A stretch of 64,000 bases of DNA from the NCBI RefSeq assembly GCF_002075795.1, contig NZ_CP020472.1:4706501-4770500 (forward strand). Reading direction: 5' to 3'. Made by a program: the position numbers and the translations under genes. Positions 29,333-37,740 of this stretch are shown in pieces. Position 1 is the stretch's first letter. The number at the start of each line of letters is the position of its first letter. This stretch comes from Shewanella japonica. Lineage in GTDB: Bacteria > Pseudomonadota > Gammaproteobacteria > Enterobacterales > Shewanellaceae. Below the pieces are notes generated by a model. The model was not told where the DNA came from. It was given only the letters and a program-made list of their open reading frames with translations, and made no database searches.

Positions 29333-29689
29333 TTACTTTCTAATTGGTTTACGTGGACCTTTACGCGTACGCGCATTGGTCTTAGTACGTTGCCCACGAA
29401 GAGGCAGGCTACGACGATGGCGGAGACCACGATAACAACCAAGATCCATAAGACGCTTGATGTTCATTGAAATCTCACGACGTAAGTCACCCTCTACTGA
29501 GTATTTGGCAACTTCTTCGCGTAGAATATCTATTTGAGCTTCGCTCAATTCCTTGATCTTAGCATCTTCAGCGATTGAAGTAGCTGCGCAGATTGCTCTA
29601 GCGCGTGTACGTCCAATACCAAAGATAGCAGTCAATGCGATGACTGTATGCTTTTGATCAGGAATGTTAATGCCAGCGATACGGGCCAC
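29333..29689 (-). CDS. rpsM: Ribosomal protein S13
   Basis: 118-aa protein of the 30S head contacting the P-site tRNA. It starts at GTG 29689 behind GGAG, exactly as in the E. coli alpha operon. The sequence MARIAGINIPDQKHTVIALT and the basic tail RGQRTKTNARTRKGPRKP are standard. It is the first gene of the alpha operon; the GTG start lies inside the S4-responsive leader. Confidence 0.97.
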   Translation of the reverse strand: MARIAGINIPDQKHTVIALTAIFGIGRTRARAICAATSIAEDAKIKELSEAQIDILREEVAKYSVEGDLRREISMNIKRLMDLGCYRGLRHRRSLPLRGQRTKTNARTRKGPRKPIRK

Positions 29690-29757
29690 TATGCACTCCT
29701 TAAATGTTAAAGGCCAACTGCGAAAAGCCCGAAAGGATACTCGACAGTCGACAAATT
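29687..29757 (-). promoter_or_regulatory. Alpha-operon leader (S4-binding pseudoknot, alpha_RBS type)
   Basis: On the minus strand the leader reads GAGTATCCTTTCGGGCTTTT, a spacer, then GGAGTGCATAGTGGCC over the rpsM start. These are the conserved parts of the E. coli alpha-operon pseudoknot, where S4 traps the ribosome at the GTG start. The loop between the blocks differs in detail. The fold itself was not computed. Confidence 0.75.
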
Positions 29758-29766
29758 TGCAAACAT

Positions 29767-29800
29767 TATTTGCTCAGCTCAATATTGAGCTGAGCAAATA
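29767..29800 (+). terminator. 34-bp perfect palindrome followed by T8 on the plus strand
   Basis: Arms TATTTGCTCAGCTCAAT / ATTGAGCTGAGCAAATA meet with no spacer. On the plus strand TCTTTTTTTT follows, giving an ideal intrinsic terminator against the direction of the ribosomal genes. On the minus strand the A-run precedes the hairpin and no U-tract follows it, so it should act there only as an mRNA hairpin between rpmJ and rpsM. Confidence 0.75.
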
Positions 29801-29808
29801 TCTTTTTT

Positions 29809-29922
29809 TTAGCCTTGACGCTGTTTGTGTTTTGGTTCAACACAAATCACACGTACAACGCCACTACGCTTGACGATCTTGCAATTACGGCAGATCTTCT
29901 TCACGGAAGCTCGAACTTTCAT
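29809..29922 (-). CDS. rpmJ: Ribosomal protein L36
   Basis: 37-aa zinc-ribbon protein of the 50S subunit, translated MKVRASVKKICRNCKIVKRS and ending KHKQRQG. It is the zinc-binding form, with Cys11, Cys14, Cys27 and His32. It lies 21 bases after secY and is the last gene of the spc operon. Its stop codon touches the T-run of the palindrome at 29767-29810. Confidence 0.96.
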   Translation of the reverse strand: MKVRASVKKICRNCKIVKRSGVVRVICVEPKHKQRQG

Positions 29923-29943
29923 TTCATCACTCCGTTAAAGCAA

Positions 29944-31284
29944 CTAGCGTCCAAAGCGATCTAAATTCGCTTTGTTTACTAAGTTAGCTTTCTTCATCAC
30001 AGACTCATATTGATGTGACATCATATGGGTCTGAACCTGAGCCATGAAGTCCATGATTACGACTACAATAATTAGTAGTGAAGTACCGCCAAAATAGAAC
30101 TGTACTTTCCACGCAATTAACATGAACTCCGGAATTAAGCAGATAAAGGTAATGTAAATAGCGCCTGCTAATGTCAAGCGGGTCATTACTTTATCAATGT
30201 AACGCGAAGTCTGTTCTCCAGGACGAATCCCAGGAATGAACGCACCACTCTTCTTCAAGTTATCAGCTGTCTCACGCGGGTTAAACACCAACGCAGTATA
30301 GAAGAAACAGAAGAAAACGATAGCTGTTGCATACAATAATGAATACAGCGGTTGTCCTGGTGACACAGCTAAAGCGAAATCGCTTAACCATGACATAGAC
30401 TCATTTTGTCCAAACCACTGAGCCAGTGTGCCTGGGAACAAAATTATGCTGGATGCAAAAATTGGTGGAATCACACCCGCCATATTAACTTTAAGTGGTA
30501 AATGTGTACTTTGCGCAGCAAACACCTTACGGCCTTGTTGACGCTTTGCGTAGTTAACGACGATACGACGTTGACCACGTTCTACAAATACTACCAAATA
30601 AGTTACAGCAAATACGATTACCGCTAATAACAACAGTACCAGTACATTCAAATCACCTTGACGAGCTTGTTCAGCCGTTTGGCCGATAGCAGAAGGTAAT
30701 CCAGCAACAATACCTGCGAAAATTAATATCGAGATACCATTACCAATACCACGCTCGGTAATTTGTTCACCTAGCCACATTAGGAACATCGTTCCTGTTA
30801 CTAAGCTGACAACTGCTACAAAGTAAAAACCAAATCCTACATTGGCAACTAGGCCAGGTACTAGGCTTGGTAAACCTGTCGCGATACCGATTGATTGGAG
30901 TGTACCCAACACAAGCGTTCCGTATCTTGTGTATTGACTAATTTTCTTTCTTCCTGACTCGCCTTCTTTTTTCAATTCAGCAAGGGCAGGATGAACTACA
31001 GTCAATAACTGCATGATAATCGATGCCGAAATATACGGCATGATACCAAGAGCAAAGATAGAAGCACGCTCTAAAGCACCACCCGAGAACATGTTAAACA
31101 TGCCTAGGATGGTATCTTTTTGTTGAGCAAACAACTCTGCTAACACAGCTGCGTCAATACCAGGAATTGGCACAAACGAACCGGCTCTAAAGACGATAAT
31201 CGCACCAATCACGAACAGGAGACGAGTTTTCAATTCTGATAAACCGCCTTTCGCGCTTTTTAAATCAAGTCCTGGTTTTGCCAT
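29944..31284 (-). CDS. secY: Protein translocase channel subunit SecY
   Basis: Ten-helix inner-membrane channel of the Sec translocon, 446 aa. I place the start at ATG 31284 (MAKPGLDLKSAKGGLSELK), 7 bases behind rplO. An upstream ATG at 31338 would add 18 residues that are not SecY-like. Seen features are the plug-region sequence VPIPGIDAAVL, helix repeats, and the cytoplasmic loop VVNYAKRQQGRKVFAAQSTH. It is co-transcribed with ribosomal protein genes, as in most bacteria. Confidence 0.97.
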   Translation of the reverse strand: MAKPGLDLKSAKGGLSELKTRLLFVIGAIIVFRAGSFVPIPGIDAAVLAELFAQQKDTILGMFNMFSGGALERASIFALGIMPYISASIIMQLLTVVHPALAELKKEGESGRKKISQYTRYGTLVLGTLQSIGIATGLPSLVPGLVANVGFGFYFVAVVSLVTGTMFLMWLGEQITERGIGNGISILIFAGIVAGLPSAIGQTAEQARQGDLNVLVLLLLAVIVFAVTYLVVFVERGQRRIVVNYAKRQQGRKVFAAQSTHLPLKVNMAGVIPPIFASSIILFPGTLAQWFGQNESMSWLSDFALAVSPGQPLYSLLYATAIVFFCFFYTALVFNPRETADNLKKSGAFIPGIRPGEQTSRYIDKVMTRLTLAGAIYITFICLIPEFMLIAWKVQFYFGGTSLLIIVVVIMDFMAQVQTHMMSHQYESVMKKANLVNKANLDRFGR

Positions 31285-31291
31285 CGACGTA

Positions 31292-31726
31292 TTATTCCTC
31301 GATCTTACCGCCGGCAGCTTCAATAGCTGCACGAGCACCTTTGGTTACCTTCAGACCTTTTACGGTCACTGGGCGTTCAATGGTACCTGAAAGAACGATT
31401 TTCGCAAACTGTATGTTGCGAGTAATTACGTTCGCATCTTTCAGAGCGTTCAGGTCGATAACATCACCGTTAACTTTTGCTAGTTCGAGTAAACGAACTT
31501 CAGCTGAAACCAAAGCTTTGCGCGAGGTAAAACCGAATTTAGGTAAACGGATTTTAAGTGGCATTTGACCACCTTCAAAACCGATACGCACACCGCCGCC
31601 AGAACGAGACTTTTGTCCCTTGTGACCACGACCTGCAGTTTTACCTAAACCAGAACCAATACCACGACCTACACGCTTAGGAGCAGATTTAGAACCTGCT
31701 GCTGGAGATAGAGTATTTAAACGCAT
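31292..31726 (-). CDS. rplO: Ribosomal protein L15
   Basis: 144-aa late-assembly 50S protein. The basic, glycine-rich N-terminal half (GRGIGSGLGKTAGRGHKGQK) threads into 23S rRNA. The globular C-terminal half ends KVTKGARAAIEAAGGKIEE. It starts 2 bases after rpmD. Confidence 0.97.
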   Translation of the reverse strand: MRLNTLSPAAGSKSAPKRVGRGIGSGLGKTAGRGHKGQKSRSGGGVRIGFEGGQMPLKIRLPKFGFTSRKALVSAEVRLLELAKVNGDVIDLNALKDANVITRNIQFAKIVLSGTIERPVTVKGLKVTKGARAAIEAAGGKIEE

Positions 31727-31728
31727 TA

Positions 31729-31911
31729 TTAATCCTCCACCTTAACCATGTAGTAAACTTTATTAACCATACCGCGAACCGAAGGAGTATCTTCAAGTTC
31801 AACAGTGTGGCCAATACGTCTTAGGCCTAGACCTAATAAACAGGCACGGTGCTTTGGCAAACGACCAATGGCACTCTTTGTCTGTGTTACTTTAAACGTT
31901 TTAGTAGCCAT
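31729..31911 (-). CDS. rpmD: Ribosomal protein L30
   Basis: 60-aa 50S protein with the L30 fold. The block TKSAIGRLPKHRACLLGLGL and the ending MVNKVYYMVKVED match the short bacterial form. It lies between rpsE and rplO with gaps of 6 and 2 bases. Confidence 0.96.
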   Translation of the reverse strand: MATKTFKVTQTKSAIGRLPKHRACLLGLGLRRIGHTVELEDTPSVRGMVNKVYYMVKVED

Positions 31912-31917
31912 GGTGCA

Positions 31918-32421
31918 TTAACCTCGAATTTCATCAACATTCAGGCCACGCTTAGCTGCAATTTGTGATGGTGACTTCATGTGCACCAACGCATCTACAG
32001 TTGCGCGAACGATGTTGATCGGGTTAGTAGAACCGTATGCTTTAGACAGTACGTTATGAACGCCTGCAACTTCCAATACGGCACGCATTGCGCCACCGGC
32101 GATAATACCGGTACCTTCCGATGCTGGTTGCATGTAAACACGCGAACCAGTGTGGCGACCTTTAACTGGGTGATGCAAAGTACCACCATTCAGTTCTACA
32201 GTTACCATGTTACGGCGGGCTTTTTCCATTGCTTTTTGAATAGCAGCTGGAACTTCGCGCGCTTTACCATAGCCATAGCCAATCTTACCATTACCATCAC
32301 CTACCACTGTTAGTGCGGTGAAGCTAAAGATACGACCACCTTTAACTACTTTAGAAACACGATTAACTGCAATTAATTTCTCTTGCAAATCGTCTTTCTG
32401 CTGAGCTTCTAATTTAGCCAT
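31918..32421 (-). CDS. rpsE: Ribosomal protein S5
   Basis: 167-aa 30S protein active in decoding accuracy and mRNA unwinding. The N-terminal double-stranded-RNA-like domain has VSKVVKGGRIFSFTALTVVG, where spectinomycin-resistance changes arise in other species. The sequence there looks wild-type. The C-terminal domain has VHNVLSKAYGSTNPINIVRA. Confidence 0.97.
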   Translation of the reverse strand: MAKLEAQQKDDLQEKLIAVNRVSKVVKGGRIFSFTALTVVGDGNGKIGYGYGKAREVPAAIQKAMEKARRNMVTVELNGGTLHHPVKGRHTGSRVYMQPASEGTGIIAGGAMRAVLEVAGVHNVLSKAYGSTNPINIVRATVDALVHMKSPSQIAAKRGLNVDEIRG

Positions 32422-32433
32422 TTTTATAACCCC

Positions 32434-32784
32434 TTAGAATTTCAGGCCAGCTTCACGAGCTGCGTCAGCTAGTGCTGCTACGCGTCCGTGATACTTGAAA
32501 CCAGAACGGTCGAATGCAACTGTTGTTACACCTTTTTCGATCGCACGCTCAGCAACAGTTTTACCTACTGCTTTAGCCGCGTCTACGTTACCGGTACTCT
32601 TTAGTAGTTCTTTAACCGCTTTCTCAACGGTTGAAGCAACTGCCACCACCTGAGCTTCAGGATTAATAACCTGAGCATAAATGTGACGCGGTGTACGATG
32701 TACAACCAGACGGTTCACGCCCAGCTCTTGGATCTTCTTACGAGCGCGAGTAGCGCGGCGTAAGCGAGATGTTTTCTTATCCAT
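32434..32784 (-). CDS. rplR: Ribosomal protein L18
   Basis: 116-aa 5S-rRNA-binding protein of the central protuberance. It has a basic N-terminus (MDKKTSRLRRATRARKKIQE), the RLVVHRTPRHIYAQVI strand and the C-terminal FDRSGFKYHGRVAALADAAR. Spacing to its neighbours is 10-12 bases. Confidence 0.97.
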   Translation of the reverse strand: MDKKTSRLRRATRARKKIQELGVNRLVVHRTPRHIYAQVINPEAQVVAVASTVEKAVKELLKSTGNVDAAKAVGKTVAERAIEKGVTTVAFDRSGFKYHGRVAALADAAREAGLKF

Positions 32785-32794
32785 ATCGCGTTAC

Positions 32795-33328
32795 CTACTT
32801 CTTCTTAGCCTCTTTACGGCGTACTTGTTCGTCTGCATAGCGAACACCTTTACCTTTATAAGGCTCAGGTGGACGGTATCCACGAATCTCAGCAGCGACC
32901 TGACCAACTAACTGCTTATCAACACCCGAAAGTACGATATCAGTTTGGCTAGGACACTCTGCAGTAACACCTGCGGGCAGTTTGTGAACCAATGGATGTG
33001 AGAAACCTAAAGTAAGGTCAAGGTCTTTACCAGCAACTTTTGCACGGTAACCAACACCAATTAACTTTAATTTCTTAACAAATCCTTCAGAAACACCAAC
33101 AACCATGTTATTTACTAGTGCACGAGCTGTACCAGCTTGAGCCCAAGCGTTAGCAACGCCTTCAACTGGACCAAACGTTAATACGCCGTTTTCTAGAACA
33201 ACACTTACCGCATTGTTGATTACTCGAGTCAAACTACCTTTAGCACCTTTTACGGTAATAGTTTGTTCGTTTAAGGTCACCTCTACGCCGGCAGGAATAG
33301 ACACTGGTGCTTTTGCTACACGTGACAT
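32795..33328 (-). CDS. rplF: Ribosomal protein L6
   Basis: 177-aa protein near the GTPase centre of the 50S subunit, built from two similar alpha/beta domains. The C-terminal signature PPEPYKGKGVRYADEQVRRK is typical. No anomalies were seen. Confidence 0.97.
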   Translation of the reverse strand: MSRVAKAPVSIPAGVEVTLNEQTITVKGAKGSLTRVINNAVSVVLENGVLTFGPVEGVANAWAQAGTARALVNNMVVGVSEGFVKKLKLIGVGYRAKVAGKDLDLTLGFSHPLVHKLPAGVTAECPSQTDIVLSGVDKQLVGQVAAEIRGYRPPEPYKGKGVRYADEQVRRKEAKKK

Positions 33329-33338
33329 ACCTAGCTCC

Positions 33339-33731
33339 TTACGCTACGTAGCAGATAACCTCACCACCCATGCCATTTAGGCGGGCAGCACGATCGGTCA
33401 TCAAGCCTTTAGAAGTGGACACAATTGCGACACCCAGACCGCCCATCACCTTAGGAAGTTCGTTTTTACCTTTGTAAATACGAAGACCTGGGCGAGATAC
33501 GCGCTGGATAGTCTCAACGACTGGTTTGCCTTGGAAATACTTTAAAGTGATTTCTAATTCAGGCTTGGCTTCTTCTGCTACGGCGTAGTCAGTAATATAA
33601 CCTTCGTCTTTAAGTAATTTCGCAATTGCTACTTTTAACTTAGCTGAAGGCATCGTTACCGATACTTTGTTAGCAGCTTGGCCGTTACGAATACGTGTTA
33701 ACATATCCGCAATAGGATCTTGCATGCTCAT
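33339..33731 (-). CDS. rpsH: Ribosomal protein S8
   Basis: 130-aa primary 16S-binding protein. In E. coli it also represses the spc operon by binding the rplE start region. It begins MSMQDPIADMLTRIRNGQAA and ends with STSKGLMTDRAARLNGMGGE, the conserved RNA-binding part. Confidence 0.97.
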   Translation of the reverse strand: MSMQDPIADMLTRIRNGQAANKVSVTMPSAKLKVAIAKLLKDEGYITDYAVAEEAKPELEITLKYFQGKPVVETIQRVSRPGLRIYKGKNELPKVMGGLGVAIVSTSKGLMTDRAARLNGMGGEVICYVA

Positions 33732-33755
33732 ATTAGCTTACTCCGTGACAAGTGC

Positions 33756-34061
33756 TTACCAGCTGGCCTTACGCAGACCAGGAGCTTCACCACGCATAGT
33801 TGCTTCACGTAGTTTAATACGGCTAAGACCGAATTTACGTAGAACACCATGTGGGCGACCAGTTTGATTACAACGGTTACGCTGACGCGACGCGCTAGAA
33901 TCACGAGGTAGAGCTTGTAACTTAAGTACAGCATCCCAACGATCTTCTTCAGAAGTATCAGGAGCGCTGATTAAAGCCTTAAGTGCTAAACGCTTTTCAG
34001 CATATTTAGCTACGAGCTGTGCACGCTTTGCTTCACGTGCTTTCATAGATGATTTTGCCAT
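33756..34061 (-). CDS. rpsN: Ribosomal protein S14 (zinc-free type)
   Basis: 101-aa 30S head protein. This is the long form: the CXXC pairs of the short zinc-binding paralog are absent. The C-terminal part CNQTGRPHGVLRKFGLSRIK is the universally conserved S14 block. It sits 24 bases before rpsH. Confidence 0.97.
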   Translation of the reverse strand: MAKSSMKAREAKRAQLVAKYAEKRLALKALISAPDTSEEDRWDAVLKLQALPRDSSASRQRNRCNQTGRPHGVLRKFGLSRIKLREATMRGEAPGLRKASW

Positions 34062-34071
34062 TATGCTACCC

Positions 34072-34611
34072 TTATTTCTTGAATGGGAAGTTAAATGCGT
34101 CTAACAAAGCACGACCTTCTTCATCATTCTTCGCAGTAGTAGTGATAACAATATCCATACCACGAATCTTATCGATTTTATCATAATCGATTTCTGGGAA
34201 GATGATTTGCTCACGCACACCCATTGCGTAGTTACCACGACCGTCAAACGCTTTTGCGCTTAGGCCACGGAAGTCACGAATACGTGGGATTGCAATGTCA
34301 ACTAAACGCTCTAAAAATTCCCACATACGCTCACCGCGTAGGGTAACTTTACAGCCAATAGGGTAGCCTTCACGGATTTTAAAACCAGCAACTGATTTAC
34401 GTGCAACAGTTACAACTGGTTTTTGACCAGCGATTGCAGTCATGTCACGAAGCGCATGCTCCATAACTTTTTTGTCTGCAACTGCTTCGCCTACACCCAT
34501 GTTAAGGGTGATTTTTTCAATCCGAGGGACTTGCATGACACTGGTATAGCCGAACTTTTTAGAAAGTTCTGCAATAACAGTCTCTTGATATTTATCATGC
34601 AGTTTCGCCAT
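34072..34611 (-). CDS. rplE: Ribosomal protein L5
   Basis: 179-aa 5S-rRNA-binding protein that contacts the P-site tRNA and S13. It contains IEKITLNMGVGEAVADKK and the conserved loop RDFRGLSAKAFDGRGNYAMG. In E. coli the start of this gene is the S8 feedback site; I could not confirm the fold here. Confidence 0.97.
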   Translation of the reverse strand: MAKLHDKYQETVIAELSKKFGYTSVMQVPRIEKITLNMGVGEAVADKKVMEHALRDMTAIAGQKPVVTVARKSVAGFKIREGYPIGCKVTLRGERMWEFLERLVDIAIPRIRDFRGLSAKAFDGRGNYAMGVREQIIFPEIDYDKIDKIRGMDIVITTTAKNDEEGRALLDAFNFPFKK

Positions 34612-34623
34612 CGTTTACTCCGT

Positions 34624-34938
34624 TTACTTAATGAGTTCACTATTCGATTTAAAGAAACGGACTTTTTTGCCGTCTTCGAATCGGAAACCAACACGATCTG
34701 CCTTGCCTGTGGCTTGGTTAAAGATCGCTACGTTTGATGCTTGTATCGGTGCTTCTTTCTCGATAACGCCGCCAGTTACGCCCAATTGTGGGTTTGGCTT
34801 TTGGTGTTTTTTAACAAGATTGATGCCTTCAACAATCAACTTACCAGTAGGTAGGACTTGAGAAACTTTTGCGCGTTTACCCTTGTCTTTACCTGCTAGT
34901 ACAATTACTTCGTCTTCACGACGGATTTTAGCTGCCAT
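34624..34938 (-). CDS. rplX: Ribosomal protein L24
   Basis: 104-aa assembly-initiator protein of the 50S subunit. The KOW motif (VIVLAGKDKGKRAKVSQVLP) is at residues 12-31. It is the second gene of the spc operon, 11 bases behind rplN. Confidence 0.97.
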   Translation of the reverse strand: MAAKIRREDEVIVLAGKDKGKRAKVSQVLPTGKLIVEGINLVKKHQKPNPQLGVTGGVIEKEAPIQASNVAIFNQATGKADRVGFRFEDGKKVRFFKSNSELIK

Positions 34939-34949
34939 TTTGAAGCTCC

Positions 34950-35318
34950 TTACAGTACTTCTGGTGCCAGAGAGACGATTTTCATAAACTGCTCGGTACG
35001 CAATTCACGTGTCACTGGTCCAAAAATACGAGTACCAATCGGTGCAAGGTTTGCGTTAAGCAAAACTGCTGCATTCCGATCGAAGCGAATGACAGAACCA
35101 TCTGGACGACGTACGCCTTTCTTAGTACGGACTACCACCGCGTTATATACATCACCTTTCTTCGCTTTAGCGCGAGGAATTGCTTCTTTTACAGAAACCT
35201 TGATGACGTCGCCGATACCGGCATAACGACGATGAGAGCCACCCAAGACCTTAATACACTGAACTCTACGAGCGCCACTGTTACACGCGACGTCTAGAGT
35301 CGATTGCATTTGGATCAT
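34950..35318 (-). CDS. rplN: Ribosomal protein L14
   Basis: 122-aa protein at the subunit interface. Start chosen at ATG 35318 (MIQMQSTLDVACNSGARRVQ), the universal L14 N-terminus. A longer frame to 35348 adds 10 residues unlike the family. It is the first gene of the spc operon, about 130 bases downstream of a good promoter. Confidence 0.97.
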   Translation of the reverse strand: MIQMQSTLDVACNSGARRVQCIKVLGGSHRRYAGIGDVIKVSVKEAIPRAKAKKGDVYNAVVVRTKKGVRRPDGSVIRFDRNAAVLLNANLAPIGTRIFGPVTRELRTEQFMKIVSLAPEVL

Positions 35319-35448
35319 TTTAAGTGCTCCGCTATCGTTACTACACAAATCCCAACATTGGGATCATCATTTCGACCATTTTATAAACTATCTTGTAAAT
35401 TAATTAGGTAAACCTAACTGACAACAATTTAGTCAAAAATGGCGCGCA

Positions 35449-35476
35449 AGTATAACACCAATATTTTGGATTGCAT
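35449..35476 (-). promoter_or_regulatory. Candidate spc operon promoter
   Basis: Minus strand: -35 ATGCAA (35471-35476, weak), 16-bp spacer, extended -10 TGTTATACT with TATACT at 35449-35454, then the G/C-rich discriminator TGCGCGCC. It lies between the S10-operon terminator and rplN, where the E. coli spc promoter is found. Confidence 0.6.
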
Positions 35477-35481
35477 AGCAG

Positions 35482-35516
35482 AAAAAAACAAACGGCCCCA
35501 ATCTTTGGAGCCGTTT
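35482..35516 (-). terminator. Terminator at the end of the S10 operon
   Basis: Stem AAACGGC / GCCGTTT with inner CCA/TGG pairing and a T-rich tract (TTTGTTTTTTT) on the minus strand, 19 bases past rpsQ. It separates the S10 and spc operons. Confidence 0.75.
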
Positions 35517-35535
35517 ACTATAACCTAATGAAAAA

Positions 35536-35784
35536 TTAGGCCTTTGTTACTACTTCAACTAGTGTCCAAGACTTAGTCTTAGAAAGAGGACGACACTGAC
35601 TAATAGTCACTACGTCACCTTCATTACACTGATTTGTTTCGTCATGTGCATGGATCTTAGTTGTACGCTTAATGTACTTCCCATAAATAGGATGTTTCAC
35701 TTGGCGTGCAATAGCAACAGTAATAGACTTGTCCATTTTGTTGCTAAGTACTCGACCTTGCAAAGTACGGATTTTATCAGACAT
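35536..35784 (-). CDS. rpsQ: Ribosomal protein S17
   Basis: 82-aa primary 16S-binding protein with an OB fold (RTLQGRVLSNKMDKSITVAI). It is the last gene of the S10 operon; its start overlaps the rpmC stop by one base. Confidence 0.97.
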   Translation of the reverse strand: MSDKIRTLQGRVLSNKMDKSITVAIARQVKHPIYGKYIKRTTKIHAHDETNQCNEGDVVTISQCRPLSKTKSWTLVEVVTKA

Positions 35785-35975
35785 TACGCACCTGCCTTAG
35801 AAGTAATAATGGTCTTAACACGTGCAATGTTACGACGCACTAATTTCAATTGATTCGTTTGAGTCAACTGACCAGTAGCGTGTTGCATACGCAGGTTAAA
35901 CTGCTCACGCAGCAGACCAAGTAGTTCAGCGTTAAGTTCTTCAACGCTCTTTTCTCTTAGTTCGCTCGCTTTCAT
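35784..35975 (-). CDS. rpmC: Ribosomal protein L29
   Basis: 63-aa two-helix protein near the tunnel exit, part of the docking site for trigger factor and [23 protein letters not shown] and [12 protein letters not shown] are typical. It overlaps both neighbours by one base, so translation is likely coupled. Confidence 0.97.
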
Positions 35976-36385
35976 TACATCACCGTCTTAGTTACGAAGG
36001 TAGTCTTAATAGGAAGCTTGGCAGATGCTAAAGCAAACGCTTCACGCGCTAACTCTTCAGATACACCATTCATCTCATAAAGAACCTTACCAGGTTGAAT
36101 CTGACATACCCAGTATTCAACGTTACCTTTACCTTTACCCATACGCACTTCAAGAGGCTTAGAGGTAATTGGCTTGTCAGGGAAAACTCGAATCCAAATT
36201 TGTCCTTGACGTTTAATGTGACGTGTCATGGCACGACGTGCAGATTCGATTTGACGTGCAGTTAAACGGCCACGGCCGACTGCTTTCAAACCGAAAGTAC
36301 CAAAGCTAACTTCAGTACCGTTCGCTAGACCACGGTTGCGGCCTTTGAACATCTTGCGAAACTTCATACGTTTAGGTTGCAGCAT
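35975..36385 (-). CDS. rplP: Ribosomal protein L16
   Basis: 136-aa protein essential for the A site of the peptidyl-transferase centre. It begins [20 protein letters not shown] and has the [20 protein letters not shown] block around residue 82-101, with the conserved hydroxylatable arginine just before it (EVRMGKGKG). Confidence 0.97.
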
Positions 36386-36396
36386 TAAAGTTTCTC

Positions 36397-37086
36397 CTAT
36401 TTACCACGAGGCTTGCGCTTAGGCTGCTGCTTCGGCTCTTCTAATGCTGGGATGATACCGTCTAGAACTTCGCCTTTGAAGATCCAAACTTTAACACCAA
36501 TCACACCGTATTGAGTGTGACTTTCAGAAGTAGAATAGTCGATATCAGCACGTAAGGTATGTAGAGGTACACGACCTTCACGATACCATTCAGAACGTGC
36601 GATTTCAGCACCGCCTAGACGGCCGCTCACTTCAACTTTGATACCTTGAGCACCAATGCGCATTGCGTTTTGAACTGCACGCTTCATAGCGCGACGGAAC
36701 ATAACGCGACGCTCTAATTGCTGTGCGATACTGTCAGCAACAAGCTTTGCGTCTAACTCAGGCTTGCGGATCTCAGCGATGTTGATTTGAGCAGTAGTGC
36801 CTGTAATTTTAGATACATATGCACGTAATACTTCAACGTCTTCACCTTTCTTACCAATCACAACACCTGGACGGGCAGTGTGAATAGTAACGCGGATGCT
36901 CTTCGCAGGACGCTCGATAACGATTTTAGATACTGATGCAGCCTTCAATTTCTCAGTGAGATATTGACGAACTTCCCAGTCGCTGTGCAGGTTATTTGCA
37001 TAATCTGCTTTATCGGCGTACCAAGTAGAGATCCAAGGCTTTGTGATACCCAGACGGATACCATTAGGATGTACTTTCTGTCCCAT
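36397..37086 (-). CDS. rpsC: Ribosomal protein S3
   Basis: 229-aa protein of the mRNA entry channel. It starts MGQKVHPNGIRLGITKPWIS. A KH RNA-binding domain with VVIGKKGEDVEVLR lies at about 75-88 and the C-terminal S3 domain follows. The tail is basic (KQQPKRKPRGK). Confidence 0.97.
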   Translation of the reverse strand: MGQKVHPNGIRLGITKPWISTWYADKADYANNLHSDWEVRQYLTEKLKAASVSKIVIERPAKSIRVTIHTARPGVVIGKKGEDVEVLRAYVSKITGTTAQINIAEIRKPELDAKLVADSIAQQLERRVMFRRAMKRAVQNAMRIGAQGIKVEVSGRLGGAEIARSEWYREGRVPLHTLRADIDYSTSESHTQYGVIGVKVWIFKGEVLDGIIPALEEPKQQPKRKPRGK

Positions 37087-37098
37087 TGCTCTCTTCTC

Positions 37099-37431
37099 CT
37101 AGCGATCTGATACAACCACAGTAATGTGGCTGGTACGCTTCATGATACGATCAGCGCGGCCTTTGGCACGAGGCATGATGCGCTTCATTGTTGGTGCTTC
37201 GTCAACGAAGACTTTACCAACTTTAAGCTCATCGATATCTGCACCTTCGTTGTGTTCGGCGTTTGCGATAGCTGAGTCTAGTACTTTTTTAACCAGTACG
37301 GCGGCTTTCTTAGGGCTGAAGGTCAAAATCTCAAGTGCCTTAGAAACAGGCAATCCTCGAATTTGATCAGCAACTAGACGGGCCTTCTGCGCAGACGTAC
37401 GGGCGTAACGATGTTTAGCTAAAACTTCCAT
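37099..37431 (-). CDS. rplV: Ribosomal protein L22
   Basis: 110-aa protein whose beta-hairpin lines the exit tunnel. The hairpin tip (EAPTMKRIMPRAKGRADRIM, about 81-100) is intact, without the deletions linked to macrolide resistance. Confidence 0.97.
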   Translation of the reverse strand: MEVLAKHRYARTSAQKARLVADQIRGLPVSKALEILTFSPKKAAVLVKKVLDSAIANAEHNEGADIDELKVGKVFVDEAPTMKRIMPRAKGRADRIMKRTSHITVVVSDR

Positions 37432-37446
37432 CTTATGTCTCCCGTA

Positions 37447-37725
37447 TTAACGCTTCTTCGCTTTCTTATCTGCAGCATGGCCGCGATAAGTGCGAGTTGG
37501 TGAAAATTCACCAAGCTTATGACCGATCATTTCGTCAGTTACGAACACAGGTACGTGCTGACGACCATTATGGACAGCGATGGTCAACCCAATCATATTT
37601 GGGATGATCATTGAGCGACGAGACCAAGTCTTAATTGGCTTTTTGTCTCCCGCTTCCATCGCTTTCTCTACCTTCTTCAGCAAGTGTAGGTCAATGAAAG
37701 GACCTTTCTTGAGAGAACGTGGCAT
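37447..37725 (-). CDS. rpsS: Ribosomal protein S19
   Basis: 92-aa head protein that forms a complex with S13. It shows MPRSLKKGPFIDLHLLKKVE, the RRSMIIPNMIGLTIAVHNG block and FSPTRTYRGHAADKK at the C-terminus. Confidence 0.97.
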   Translation of the reverse strand: MPRSLKKGPFIDLHLLKKVEKAMEAGDKKPIKTWSRRSMIIPNMIGLTIAVHNGRQHVPVFVTDEMIGHKLGEFSPTRTYRGHAADKKAKKR

Positions 37726-37740
37726 GGGCGAATCCTCTTA

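Noticed and set aside
31285..31338. Longer SecY start at 31338
   Set aside because: The extra 18 residues overlap the end of rplO and are unlike SecY; ATG 31284 gives the family N-terminus.
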